From Pseudomonadota bacterium (GTDB lineage: Bacteria > Pseudomonadota > Alphaproteobacteria > Rhizobiales > Hyphomicrobiaceae): a DNA stretch of 64,000 nucleotides. Made by a program: the position numbers and the translations under genes. The stretch spans positions 248,001 to 312,000 of the forward strand of contig JAFECE010000011.1 of NCBI GenBank assembly GCA_018242295.1, given 5' to 3'. Shown piece after piece: positions 1 through 8,918 of the stretch; positions within the stretch are counted from its first letter, which is position 1; every line of letters begins with the position of its first letter. The notes below the pieces were generated by a model that searched no databases, was not told the DNA's origin, and was given only the letters and a program-made list of their open reading frames with translations.

Positions 1-102
1 ACGGTTAATCCCGAACCGTTAAGAGGCGGTAACTTCCCTGTCAGGACATTAAACGGCGGGAAAGGGCGATAAAAAGGCCGGGGTGCTCGCACAGGCAATA
101 AA

Positions 103-132
103 GAAAAGCCGGCCGAAGATGTTCGGCCGGCT
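103..132 (-). terminator. Intrinsic terminator of the L,D-transpeptidase gene
   Basis: An 11-bp perfect inverted repeat (107-117 with 122-132, loop of four bases) lies 23 bases downstream of the stop of the minus-strand transpeptidase gene. Read on the minus strand it is followed by a T-rich run (103-107). Positions 1-102 hold no gene that I can support. Confidence 0.8.
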
Positions 133-154
133 GCAGAAGATCAGATTGCGGAGC

Positions 155-2263
155 TTAGAAGCCGCCCAAGACCTGTTTGAAGAAGTTGCCGAGGCCGGGG
201 TCGTACTTCTTCTTGCCGCGGCTATCGCGCTCGTCGTAGCCGCCGAAGAGAGAGCCGAAGCCGTCACCGGCCCAGCCGTCACCAGCCGGAATATCTTCCG
301 GCGAGACTTTCTTTTCGTCGGCTTTCGCGATCTGGTTCCAACGGCCCTGAAGCGCGAGATTGATGCGCTTCTCGTGTCCGTAGACATCGTTGAACGTCTG
401 GACTTCGCCGTCGTCGGCGACCCACGCCGTGAAATACGTGACATGAACCGGGATCGGCTGATCGAGGTTGATTTCGTTTTCCTCGGGACCCTTCGCAATA
501 AGATCCTGAACGACCGACTGATCCCAGCCCTTGTCCTTGTTGAGGAGGAGCTCGGCAAGCTTCACGGGATTGCGCACGCGCATGCAGCCGTGGCTGAACG
601 CACGCGTGCTTTCATTGAAGAGGCTCTTGCTCGGCGTGTCGTGCAGATAAACGGCGTGCTTGTTCGGGAACAGGAATTTCACGACGCCGAGGGCGTTACT
701 GCCGCCGGGCGGCTGATAGACGCTGAAGTTGCGAATGTCGGTGCGGTTCCAATCGACACCGTAGGGATCCATCTTGCGGCCGTTGTACTCCATGACGAGG
801 CCCTGGCGGCGCAGCGGGTCGCCTCCGGCCCGGAGACTCGGCAACAGCTCTTTGATCTTGATGGAATCCGGCACGTTCCAGCGCGGCTGGATGACAACCG
901 TTCGCATCATCTCGGAGAAGATCGGCGACTGTGTATCGGGGCGGCCCGAGACGATGCGTTCCTCGTGGATGACCTCGCCGTTGGAGACGACGCGGAATTT
1001 GAACTCCGGGATGTTGACCATGATGTAGAATTTGCCAAGGTCGTCCGGCATCCACCGCCACTCTTCCATGTTGGCGAGGATTTTTGCTTCGCTCACGTCG
1101 TTTGACGAATTCAGCGAGTTGCGGAGGCTAGCGGTGACCGCGGCATTAGCCGGGCTAATCCCCTTGCTGTTTTTATAGGCGATGACGGCGTCGGCGAGCG
1201 CCTTGTCGTAGTAGGTATCGTCAGCCGGCGTTCCATCCTCTTTGACCGTCGCCGCGGCGACTTTCAGCCGTTTGTGGAGGATCGCAATCTGCGGGTGGCT
1301 GGTGCCCGGCATCAGCTTCGGCCCCTCGGAGAGCTTCAGGGCTTCCGATTCCTTGGCGTTGGCGCGGAATGCCAGCAGCTTTTCACGCAGGCGCACGAAT
1401 TGCGGATGCTTCGGGTGAAGCTCGGTCAGATAGGCGCCCTTGTCGGCGACAGTTGCCAGCGAGTCGATGACAGTCCTGCGGTCGAGGAGAACCGGCTTCC
1501 GGTCGAGGTAGGTGCCGAGCTGGGAAGACGGGTCGGAGATGCGATCGCCGCGGGCGTCGCGGGCGTATTCCATCGCGGACAAAGACAGGCGCGTTTCGGC
1601 GACAGTCAGGTCGTCGAGGCTTACTTCGCCATCAGCCGCGGGTTTCAGCTCGGGGATTTTGAAGTCTGATGCGCGGAGGCCCCAGCTATCGGCATCCTTG
1701 AGCGTGGCGATAAGGTTCTTCGCCGCGTCGTTGTAGCCATGCTTGTCCACCCAGAGCGTCGTGCCCATGCGGGCGGTGTAGAACTGGACCAGGACCTGAC
1801 GATCCGCCTGGTCGGTGCTCGCCAACGCCTTCTTGGCGTTGTCCTGGAGATACTTTGCGACGGGCAGATACAGCAGATTGTCGTTCGGAATGATCTGCTG
1901 CGTCGCTGCCTCGACGGGCGTAGCGGCAGAAGCGGGGGCTGGAGCCGGTGCCGTCGCCGGTGTCGGCGCATCGGCCGTGTGCGATGGGTCGCCCGCAGGC
2001 GCGGTCACAGCCGGTTGCGGCCCAGCGGGTGGATCCTCGGAAGGTGCTGCGGCCTTGGGTGCATCCGGCGCAGCCGCCGGCGGCGGGGTTTGCGCCTGCA
2101 TCGCAGTTTGCGGATCGGAGATGCCTACGTCAGGAGCCGGGCCAGTCGTCGAAGCGCGATCGGCTCCGTCAGTTTGGTCATTGCCGGGTTCGACAGCCAA
2201 AGCTGCGGATACCGAGCCGGTGGCCAGCAATACGCTAACCGCCAGTAATCTCGCGACACGCAT
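155..2263 (-). CDS. L,D-transpeptidase (YkuD/YcbB type), exported
   Basis: This enzyme makes 3-3 peptide cross-links in peptidoglycan, or attaches proteins to it, in the periplasm. About 702 aa. A signal peptide (hydrophobic LLAVSVLLATG, cleavage near residue 23) is followed by a Pro/Ala-rich low-complexity linker to about residue 135, a YcbB-type helical region, a peptidoglycan-binding-like helical domain (about 310-385) and the YkuD catalytic domain (about 415-600). The catalytic motif SHGCMR is intact, with Cys near residue 560. The domain order and length match the large YcbB/LdtD class rather than the short YkuD proteins. A GTG at 2275 also opens the frame, but it overlaps the ribosome binding site AGAGG, so the ATG at 2263 is preferred. 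It stands alone, with its own terminator downstream. Fold and motif are seen; the exact cross-link made is inferred. Confidence 0.93.
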   Translation of the reverse strand: MRVARLLAVSVLLATGSVSAALAVEPGNDQTDGADRASTTGPAPDVGISDPQTAMQAQTPPPAAAPDAPKAAAPSEDPPAGPQPAVTAPAGDPSHTADAPTPATAPAPAPASAATPVEAATQQIIPNDNLLYLPVAKYLQDNAKKALASTDQADRQVLVQFYTARMGTTLWVDKHGYNDAAKNLIATLKDADSWGLRASDFKIPELKPAADGEVSLDDLTVAETRLSLSAMEYARDARGDRISDPSSQLGTYLDRKPVLLDRRTVIDSLATVADKGAYLTELHPKHPQFVRLREKLLAFRANAKESEALKLSEGPKLMPGTSHPQIAILHKRLKVAAATVKEDGTPADDTYYDKALADAVIAYKNSKGISPANAAVTASLRNSLNSSNDVSEAKILANMEEWRWMPDDLGKFYIMVNIPEFKFRVVSNGEVIHEERIVSGRPDTQSPIFSEMMRTVVIQPRWNVPDSIKIKELLPSLRAGGDPLRRQGLVMEYNGRKMDPYGVDWNRTDIRNFSVYQPPGGSNALGVVKFLFPNKHAVYLHDTPSKSLFNESTRAFSHGCMRVRNPVKLAELLLNKDKGWDQSVVQDLIAKGPEENEINLDQPIPVHVTYFTAWVADDGEVQTFNDVYGHEKRINLALQGRWNQIAKADEKKVSPEDIPAGDGWAGDGFGSLFGGYDERDSRGKKKYDPGLGNFFKQVLGGF

Positions 2264-2691
2264 AGAAATTTTCACCTCTCGTTACCGGCCTTAGATACGC
2301 GCCAGCACCGCGCCTTGCCAGTCAGATCGCGGGACATAGCTGTATTGCACAGCGCTGTGGCGAAACTGTTGCTGTTTCGTGCTCGAATAGCTGGTCGGCG
2401 TGGAATCGTCGCCCGTCTGGCAATTGCGAATAGCTAACAAAATACTGCGCGGAAAGTTGCAATTTGATTGATGCCGATTGGCCGCGGGGTCTGATCTCAA
2501 GCCTAATCCCAAAAATGCAAAAGCCCCGGATGCAGCCGGGGCTCTTGCGATCGAGGGCGAAGGGGCTCCGTCCTCTCACTTAAAAGAATTCCTATTCGCG
2601 GCAGGACGAAGGCAGGGGGCGCGTGAAAAATGGCCACACCAAACCGGGCGTACGCAGAACTCTGCGTGCGCGTCCGGTCTCACCACTTAGG
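2264..2691. other. Intergenic region with two hairpins, no gene seen
   Basis: This 430-base gap separates two minus-strand genes, so it holds the upstream region of the transpeptidase and the 3' region of the response regulator. It contains two inverted repeats (2522-2543 and 2643-2678). Short open frames here show no family resemblance and no convincing ribosome binding site. Confidence 0.6.
2522..2543 (-). terminator. GC-rich hairpin, probable terminator of the response-regulator transcript
   Basis: An 8-bp perfect stem (2522-2529 with 2536-2543) is followed on the minus strand by TTTT and then a further T-run. It lies about 150 bases past the response-regulator stop. A second, imperfect hairpin at 2643-2678 sits directly behind the stop but has no adjacent T-tract, so this distal one is the better terminator. 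Confidence 0.5.
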
Positions 2692-4203
2692 CTAGTTGGT
2701 GCGGGGCTCTAACCCGTATTCCTGCATCTTCCGGTAGAGTGTCGACCGGCCGATGTTGAGCCGCTTGGCGACTTCCGTCATGTGTCCGCGATAGCGGCCG
2801 AGGGCCAAGCGGATCATGTCGGCCTCGATCGCTTCGAGGGAACGGATTTCGCCGTCCTCGGCGACGGCCTGGATGCCGAGAGAGCTGCCGCCCGAAGACG
2901 GCGCCTTCATTTCGACCGTATGAGGGACGGTGTTCTCGGCGCCGAGAAGCGCCGGTCCCGTGTAGGCAGGGGCTTTTTGTACGGTCGAGGGCGCCGCCGG
3001 AATCTCCGTCTCGAAGCCTTCGACATGGGCTGCGATCTGCGGGAATTCGGCGACCGAAAGCTCGGGTCCATCGGCCAGGACGACGGCGCGGAAAACCGCG
3101 TTCTCGAGCTGGCGGACGTTGCCGGGCCACGAGTAGGCCTGAAGCAGCCTCATCGCACGGTCGGAGATCGTCGCGACGCGCTTGCCTTCTTCAGCCGCGA
3201 AGCGGGCGATGAAGTGGCGGGCGAGCTCAGGAATGTCTTCGATGCGTTCGCGCAGCGGCGGCACGAAGATCGGGAAGACGTTGAGACGGTAGTAGAGATC
3301 CTCGCGGAACTTGCCGTCCTTTACCTGCTGGATCATGTCGCGGTTGGTCGCGGAAATCAGGCGGAAGTTCACTTTCACCGGACGCTTGGCGCCGACCGGA
3401 TCAATCTCGCCTTCCTGCAAGGCGCGGAGCAGTTTGACTTGCGCGTCGAGCGGAAGCTCGCCGACCTCATCGAGGAAGAGCGTGCCGCCGTCGGCTTCCT
3501 GGAATTTGCCGATGCGCTTGTCCGTTGCGCCTGTGAAGGAACCCTTTTCGTGGCCGAAAAGGATGCTTTCGATGAGGTTTTCTGGGATGGCGCCACAGTT
3601 CACGGTGATGAATGGTTTGCCGGCGCGATCGCTTTCACCCTGGATGGCGCGGGCGATCAGCTCCTTGCCGACGCCGCTTTCGCCTTCGATCAGGACGGGA
3701 ATGTTTGATGCGGCCGCGCGCTTGCCGAGCGTGATGACGCGCTTCATGGCTTCGCCCCGAAGCACGAGGTCGCCAAACGTCAGCGTGCCATCGACCGTCT
3801 TTTTGATGCGGTTGATCTCGTCGGCAAGCGCTTCGATCTTGAGCGCGCTCTTGATCGATACGTCGAGCCGTTCGGGCGACGCAGGCTTCACGACGAAATC
3901 GACGGCGCCGCGGCGCATGGCGTTGATTGCCGTCTCGATCGAGCCGTGGGCCGTCTGGACGATGATCGGAGGCATTCCGGGGACGCGGCCGACGCGGTCG
4001 AGGACCGCCATGCCGTCCATGCCGGGCATCACAAGATCGAGCAATACGAGCCCGATTTGAGAGTGCTCTTGGCCTTCCAGAATTTGGATCGCTTGCTCGC
4101 CGGACCCGCAGGTTCTGGTCTCGAAGCCGAACCGTTTGATCGTTTCTTCGAGAATGCGACGCTGGGCAGGATCGTCGTCGACGATGAGAATACGCTTGTA
4201 CAT
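2692..4203 (-). CDS. Sigma-54-dependent response regulator (NtrC family)
   Basis: A two-component regulator that, when phosphorylated, drives open-complex formation by sigma-54 RNA polymerase. It has the full three-domain order: receiver (about 1-120; acidic DDD near residue 9, phospho-acceptor Asp near 56 in LLDLVMPGMDG, and a conserved Lys in VKPAS), AAA+ domain (Walker A GESGVGKE, sigma-54 contact loop GSFTGA, Walker B GTLFLDEVGELP, then RLNVFPIFVPPLRER), and a C-terminal Fis-type helix-turn-helix (TEVAKRLNIGRSTLYRKMQ). The contact loop reads GSFTGA rather than the usual GAFTGA, a tolerated variant. A GTG two codons upstream (4209) is possible, but the ATG at 4203 starts the canonical MYKRILIVDDD. 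No histidine kinase gene is nearby, so its partner is unknown. It is divergent from pepF. Confidence 0.93.
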   Translation of the reverse strand: MYKRILIVDDDPAQRRILEETIKRFGFETRTCGSGEQAIQILEGQEHSQIGLVLLDLVMPGMDGMAVLDRVGRVPGMPPIIVQTAHGSIETAINAMRRGAVDFVVKPASPERLDVSIKSALKIEALADEINRIKKTVDGTLTFGDLVLRGEAMKRVITLGKRAAASNIPVLIEGESGVGKELIARAIQGESDRAGKPFITVNCGAIPENLIESILFGHEKGSFTGATDKRIGKFQEADGGTLFLDEVGELPLDAQVKLLRALQEGEIDPVGAKRPVKVNFRLISATNRDMIQQVKDGKFREDLYYRLNVFPIFVPPLRERIEDIPELARHFIARFAAEEGKRVATISDRAMRLLQAYSWPGNVRQLENAVFRAVVLADGPELSVAEFPQIAAHVEGFETEIPAAPSTVQKAPAYTGPALLGAENTVPHTVEMKAPSSGGSSLGIQAVAEDGEIRSLEAIEADMIRLALGRYRGHMTEVAKRLNIGRSTLYRKMQEYGLEPRTN

Positions 4204-4542
4204 TGGCACGCAACTTTACTCTTACGAACACACCGGTCAGCTTGCTGCGGGAGATGCTGGATTTGCTCCAGCTTCAAACACGCGGTGACCTAGAACTTAC
4301 GCAACGGATGGGAGATTGCCCGAGAAGGGTAAATGTAAGGTTTCGGATTGGCACAATATTCTTCGCTCACCGATAAGCGGCTGAAGTGACATGAAAGTTT
4401 TTTCGCTACGCATACCCCGCCGTTGCATAGCCCTCACGGCGCCACTCTCCTTTCGCATCCAGGCTCATCGCGGGGCGCGAATTTCAATCTTCGGCCAGCC
4501 TGTGGTAAGCCACCGCGAAATCTTCGTTTGTAAAGGACACCC
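4204..4542. other. Divergent intergenic region between response regulator and pepF
   Basis: The region must carry promoters in both directions. I see no perfect consensus promoter. TGGCAC at 4349-4354 resembles a sigma-54 -24 element but lacks the matching -12 TTGC. A good ribosome binding site (AAAGGA) precedes pepF. No gene is supported. Confidence 0.5.
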
Positions 4543-6390
4543 ATGCGCGCCAAGTCTTTTTCGGACATCAATTTTGCCTCCGAAGCTGCACTCTCGCAGT
4601 CATCCGCCGCTCAATCGCTCGGAACGATGCCCGAATGGGATTTGAGCGACCTTTATTCCGGTCCTGACGCGCCTGAAATCCAACGCGATCTCAAGGAAGC
4701 GGCGGCCGAGGCGACGCGCATCAAGGCCACGTATCAGGGCCGTCTTGCCGAACTCGCGAAGGACGGCGGTAAGCTCATCGAGCCCATCAAAGATTACGAG
4801 AAGCTTGCCGATCTTGCGGGGAAGCTCGGGTCCTATTCGGGGCTCTACTATGTCTTGAACCAAACGGACCCGGTGCGGGCTAAATTCAATGCCGATATCT
4901 CGGAAGCGCTGACGAAGATCTATACCGATCTCATTTTCTTCGAGCTCGAGCTCAACAAGATAGACGATGCCGTTATCGATGCGGCGCTGAAGCACGACAG
5001 CATCAAGCGCTACAAGCCGTGGTTCGAGGATCTCCGGAAGGAGAAGCCGCACCAGCTCGATGAGAAGATCGAGACGCTCTTCACCGAGAAGTCGCAGACG
5101 GGCCGCGCGGCCTGGAACCGGCTGTTCGACGAGACGATGTCGGCGCTGAGGTTCGACGTGAAGGGCCACAAGGAGTCGCTGTCGCTGGAGCCGACACTGA
5201 ACTTCCTGTCCGACCCCGACGAGAAGAAGCGGAAGGCCGCTTCCGAGGCGTTGTCCAAGGTTTTCAAGGCCAACCTGCCGCTCTTCACGCGGATCACGAA
5301 TACGCTGGCGAAGGACAAGGAAATCTCCGACCGCTGGCACAACTTCAAGGACGTCGCCGACAGCCGCAACCTTGCAAACCGGGTGGAAGGTCCCGTGGTC
5401 GATGCGCTGGTTTCGAGCGTCCGGGCGGCCTACCCACTGCTTTCGCACCGCTACTACAAGATGAAGGCGAAGTGGCTCGGCAAGAAGAAGCTCGCGTCAT
5501 GGGATCGTAACGCGCCGCTGCCAGACAAACCCGAGCGGGTGATCTCGTGGGGCGAGGCCGAGCAGATCGTGCTGCGCGCCTATCGCGGGTTTGCGCCTGA
5601 GATGGCGACGATCGCCAAGCAGTTCTTCGACAAGAATTGGATCGACGCCGCGGTTCGGCCCGGCAAGGCGCCCGGCGCGTTTTCCGCGTCGACGGTGCCG
5701 TCTGTGCATCCCTATGTGATGATGAATTATCTGGGCAAGCCACGGGACGTGATGACGCTCGCGCACGAGTTGGGACACGGCGTCCATCAGTGGCTGGCGC
5801 GTGACCAGGGTCCGCTGCTTGCCCCCACTCCGTTGACACTTGCGGAGACGGCCTCGGTGTTCGGCGAGATGCTGACGTTCAATTCGATCATTTCCGAGAC
5901 CAAGGATCCACGTGAGAAAAAGGCCATGCTCGCTGGCAAGGTCGAAGATATGCTCAACACGGTCGTTCGGCAGATCGCGTTCTACACGTTTGAGCGCAAG
6001 GTTCACGAGGCGCGCCGCGAGGGCGAACTCACGTCAGACCAGATCAACAAATTGTGGCTCGACGTTCAGTCGGAAAGTCTGGGGCCGTCTATTGATCTCA
6101 AACCCGGCTATGAAGTCTTCTGGACCTACATTCCGCACTTCATCCATTCGCCGTTCTATGTCTATGCCTATGCTTTCGGTGATTGCCTGGTGAACTCGCT
6201 TTACGGGCTTTATTCCGAAGCACATCCTGAGTTCGTTCAGAAATACTTCAGTCTTCTGAAGGCCGGAGGTTCCAAACACCATTCCGAGCTTCTCGCGCCG
6301 TTTGGTCTCGATGCCCGCGATCCGGAGTTCTGGAACAAGGGGCTCAAGGTCATCGAGGGCATGATCGACGAGTTGGAAAAAATCGACTGA
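4543..6390 (+). CDS. pepF: M3 family oligoendopeptidase F
   Basis: A cytoplasmic zinc metallopeptidase that degrades short peptides. 615 aa, the normal size for the family. The zinc-binding HELGH motif lies at residues 408-412, with the third ligand Glu near 435 in LAETASVFGEM. The helical N-terminal half (about 30-350) is the M3 cap that restricts substrate length, and the PepF-type ending (SPFYVYAYAFGDCLVNSLY) is present. The ATG at 4543 is preceded by AAAGGA. Monocistronic: kup starts about 200 bases later behind its own ribosome binding site. Substrate range (peptide recycling, or signal or leader peptides) cannot be read from the sequence. Confidence 0.95.
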   Translation: MRAKSFSDINFASEAALSQSSAAQSLGTMPEWDLSDLYSGPDAPEIQRDLKEAAAEATRIKATYQGRLAELAKDGGKLIEPIKDYEKLADLAGKLGSYSGLYYVLNQTDPVRAKFNADISEALTKIYTDLIFFELELNKIDDAVIDAALKHDSIKRYKPWFEDLRKEKPHQLDEKIETLFTEKSQTGRAAWNRLFDETMSALRFDVKGHKESLSLEPTLNFLSDPDEKKRKAASEALSKVFKANLPLFTRITNTLAKDKEISDRWHNFKDVADSRNLANRVEGPVVDALVSSVRAAYPLLSHRYYKMKAKWLGKKKLASWDRNAPLPDKPERVISWGEAEQIVLRAYRGFAPEMATIAKQFFDKNWIDAAVRPGKAPGAFSASTVPSVHPYVMMNYLGKPRDVMTLAHELGHGVHQWLARDQGPLLAPTPLTLAETASVFGEMLTFNSIISETKDPREKKAMLAGKVEDMLNTVVRQIAFYTFERKVHEARREGELTSDQINKLWLDVQSESLGPSIDLKPGYEVFWTYIPHFIHSPFYVYAYAFGDCLVNSLYGLYSEAHPEFVQKYFSLLKAGGSKHHSELLAPFGLDARDPEFWNKGLKVIEGMIDELEKID

Positions 6391-6587
6391 GGTCCCAACT
6401 GAGGATTGGCGTTAGATATACCAAGCTCGACGGTGCAACGAATCCACGCGCAATGCATTGTCAAGCCTGTGTCGGGCGTTTAACCGCGCCCGGCGGCGAA
6501 TTTGCCGCTTCCCAATGGGATGCTGTGGGAGTAGAAGCCCGCCACTTTGCTGCTTTGCAGCCTTTTAAATAAGGTCGAGGTGCCTGA

Positions 6588-8504
6588 ATGGCACAAGCGC
6601 CCGCTTCGCTTCCGGCCGCCGCTGAATACGGCGCCGGAGAGGGGCATCACAGCAAGAACTTCTGGGCATTGGCTGTCGGCTCGGTAGGTGTCGTCTTTGG
6701 CGACATCGGAACGAGCCCGCTTTATGCCTTCAAGGAAGCCATCACCGCCGCCGCCCACCGCGGGCTGACGACGGCGGAAGCGGCGCTCGGCGTGCTGTCG
6801 CTCATTTTCTGGGCCCTCACGCTTGTCGTCACCATAAAGTACGTGCTGCTGCTGCTGCGTGCCGACAACAAGGGGGAGGGCGGCATGTTTGCTATTATGG
6901 CGCTTGGCCAAACAGTCGCCCGCCGCAGTGCTCCTCTACTGGGTGCGCTCGGTATAGCAGGTGCGGCGTTCTTCTACGGAGATGCCGTTATCACACCCGC
7001 GATCTCCGTCTTATCAGCGGTCGAGGGCCTGGATCTGATCGCGCCTCAGTTCGAGCGGGCCATCATTCCTTCGGCTCTGTTGGTTCTGACGGGGCTATTC
7101 TGGATGCAGTCTCGAGGTACCGACCGAGTCGCCCGCTTTTTCGGCCCTATCATGGTGTTCTGGTTCGTGGTCCTCGCTTTGGGGGGGCTATATCATGTAG
7201 TCGATAATCTTCATGTCTTGGGCGCTCTCAATCCGCTCCACGGCATCTTGTTCGTCTGGCACAACGGCTTCGTTGGGCTAACGGTCATGGGGCTGGTTTT
7301 CCTGGCATGCACTGGCGCAGAGGCGCTTTATGCCGACCTCGGCCACTTTGGCCGGCAGCCGATTTCGAGTGCGTGGCTTTATTTTGTGATGCCGGCGCTC
7401 GTACTCAACTACTTTGGCCAGGGCGCGTTGATTATGAACGACGCCGCCGCGATCGAGAATCCCTTTTATCGGTTGTATCCGGACTATGCGCTGATCCCGA
7501 TGCTGATCCTGTCGACGTTCGCGACGGTCATTGCGAGTCAGGCTGTCATAACTGGTGCATTTTCGCTAACGCGACAGGCGATCCAGCTTGGTCTCGTGCC
7601 ACGTTTCGAGATCCGTCATACATCCGAGAGCATGGCGGGTCAGATCTACATGCCGAGGGTCAACTGGATCCTCTTCGTCGCCGTCCTTGTCGTCATTTTC
7701 GCATTCCGGACGTCATCGAATCTTGCCGCGGCCTATGGCGTATCGGTCACGGCGGCAATGGTTATTACCACTTTGATGGCCTTCTTCGTCATATGGAAGT
7801 CCTGGAAGTGGCCGTTGTGGCGGGTCTCGCTGCTCATTCTGCCATTGCTGCTTATCGAGCAGGCATTCTTCTCAGCCAACATCCTGAAGCTTTTAGAGGG
7901 CGGATGGTTGCCGATTGCCATCGCCTGCATTCTTGCGATCATCATGTTCACCTGGGTGCGTGGAACACGCGTGCTGGCAAAGGTCACGAAGCGCAACGAG
8001 GCCGATCTCGACTGGCTCGTGCGCAAGCTCGAGGCGAAACCCCCGCATCGCGTCTCGGGCACGGCTGTGTTCCTGACCGGCGATCCCTACGCCGCGCCGA
8101 CGTCTATGATGCACAACCTGAAGCACAACCGGATCATGCATGAGAGGAACATTCTGCTCTCGATCCGGACGGAAGAGACGCCACGCGTCGCGCGGCACGA
8201 GCGGCTGACGATCGAGCGGATCTCAGATCACTTCATTCGCATCATCGCGCGGTACGGCTTCATGGAGACGCCGAGCGTTCCGAAGATCCTCGAGCACGCG
8301 CGCCGGAAAGACTGCAACATCGATCTCGGCTCGACGTCGTTCTTCCTGTCACGGCGATCATTGCGGATGACATCAAAATCCGAGATGCCGCGCTGGCAAG
8401 AACGCCTGTTCATTGCGCTTGCCGGCAGCGCCGAGGATGCGACGACCTACTTCCAGATTCCGACCGATCGAGTCGTCGAGGTCGGAACGCAAGTGGCGGT
8501 CTAG
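6588..8504 (+). CDS. kup: Kup-family low-affinity potassium uptake transporter
   Basis: An inner-membrane K+/H+ symporter of the KUP/HAK/KT family. 638 aa, typical length. About twelve transmembrane helices fill residues 20-450, followed by a hydrophilic cytoplasmic C-terminal domain (about 460-638). The family signature GDIGTSPLYAFKEA is near the start of helix 1, and the conserved YGDAVITPAISVLSAVEG follows the second hydrophobic segment. The ATG has the ribosome binding site GAGGTG. The 197-base region upstream (6391-6587) contains short inverted repeats (for example GCTGCTTTGCAGC) but no riboswitch that I recognise. Regulation is not visible. Confidence 0.95.
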   Translation: MAQAPASLPAAAEYGAGEGHHSKNFWALAVGSVGVVFGDIGTSPLYAFKEAITAAAHRGLTTAEAALGVLSLIFWALTLVVTIKYVLLLLRADNKGEGGMFAIMALGQTVARRSAPLLGALGIAGAAFFYGDAVITPAISVLSAVEGLDLIAPQFERAIIPSALLVLTGLFWMQSRGTDRVARFFGPIMVFWFVVLALGGLYHVVDNLHVLGALNPLHGILFVWHNGFVGLTVMGLVFLACTGAEALYADLGHFGRQPISSAWLYFVMPALVLNYFGQGALIMNDAAAIENPFYRLYPDYALIPMLILSTFATVIASQAVITGAFSLTRQAIQLGLVPRFEIRHTSESMAGQIYMPRVNWILFVAVLVVIFAFRTSSNLAAAYGVSVTAAMVITTLMAFFVIWKSWKWPLWRVSLLILPLLLIEQAFFSANILKLLEGGWLPIAIACILAIIMFTWVRGTRVLAKVTKRNEADLDWLVRKLEAKPPHRVSGTAVFLTGDPYAAPTSMMHNLKHNRIMHERNILLSIRTEETPRVARHERLTIERISDHFIRIIARYGFMETPSVPKILEHARRKDCNIDLGSTSFFLSRRSLRMTSKSEMPRWQERLFIALAGSAEDATTYFQIPTDRVVEVGTQVAV

Positions 8505-8664
8505 GCGTTCAGCCGGGTTCATTCCGATATTTCATCGCGCATGCCCCGTACGGCCGCTCAAACCACCGATCGAGGCTGAGGTGCCGCGACACCTTGAAGC
8601 TCGCCATAATCTGAGATACCAAGCAAGAAAGAAACGATTTCAAACCGCCCCAGGGGAGTGAACC

Positions 8665-8808
8665 TTGAGCATCGATACATCCAAAGGCAGTCCGTCGATG
8701 GACTATCCGCAGCATGTCGAGACGTATGAGACGTTTTTGCGTCTGTCGAAGTACGGCATCGTTTTCGTCGTCGTCTTACTTGCCGGCATGAAATTTTTCC
8801 TCGTTTGA
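8665..8808 (+). CDS. aa3-type cytochrome c oxidase subunit IV-like small membrane protein
   Basis: A 47-aa protein starting at TTG 8665, placed six bases behind AGGGGAG. It has a short polar N-terminus (MDYPQHVETYETFLRLSKYG) and one transmembrane helix (IVFVVVLLAGMKFF), the pattern of the bacterial aa3 oxidase subunit IV family (PF07835), in which HxxTYxxFxxLxKYG precedes the helix. An ATG at 8698 would give a shorter form lacking part of that motif. A terminator follows 38 bases downstream, and then the transhydrogenase genes. In alphaproteobacteria such an ORF is often found just ahead of pntAA rather than with the oxidase genes, and this window repeats that arrangement. Function is by family only: the subunit is a non-catalytic accessory helix. 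Confidence 0.8.
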   Translation: MSIDTSKGSPSMDYPQHVETYETFLRLSKYGIVFVVVLLAGMKFFLV

Positions 8809-8845
8809 TGTCTGTTTCGCCGGACACGGCGGAGAAGCTCAAAAC

Positions 8846-8875
8846 AGGGCAGGCCGATTAAGGACTGCCCTTTTT
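8846..8875 (+). terminator. Intrinsic terminator after the oxidase-IV small gene
   Basis: A 7-bp stem (AGGGCAG 8846-8852, CTGCCCT 8865-8871) runs into TTTTT. It separates the small oxidase-subunit gene from pntAA, which suggests the two are not one simple operon. Confidence 0.75.
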
Positions 8876-8918
8876 CATATTCAGCCGCGCGACCCCCTCC
8901 GCTCAATTGGACCGAGAC

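Noticed and set aside
83-1105. 340-codon plus-strand frame opposite the L,D-transpeptidase
   Set aside because: Overlaps the transpeptidase catalytic domain and its terminator; composition is that of a shadow frame.
4349-4365. Possible sigma-54 promoter ahead of pepF
   Set aside because: TGGCAC is present, but the -12 element is TCTT rather than TTGC at the required spacing.
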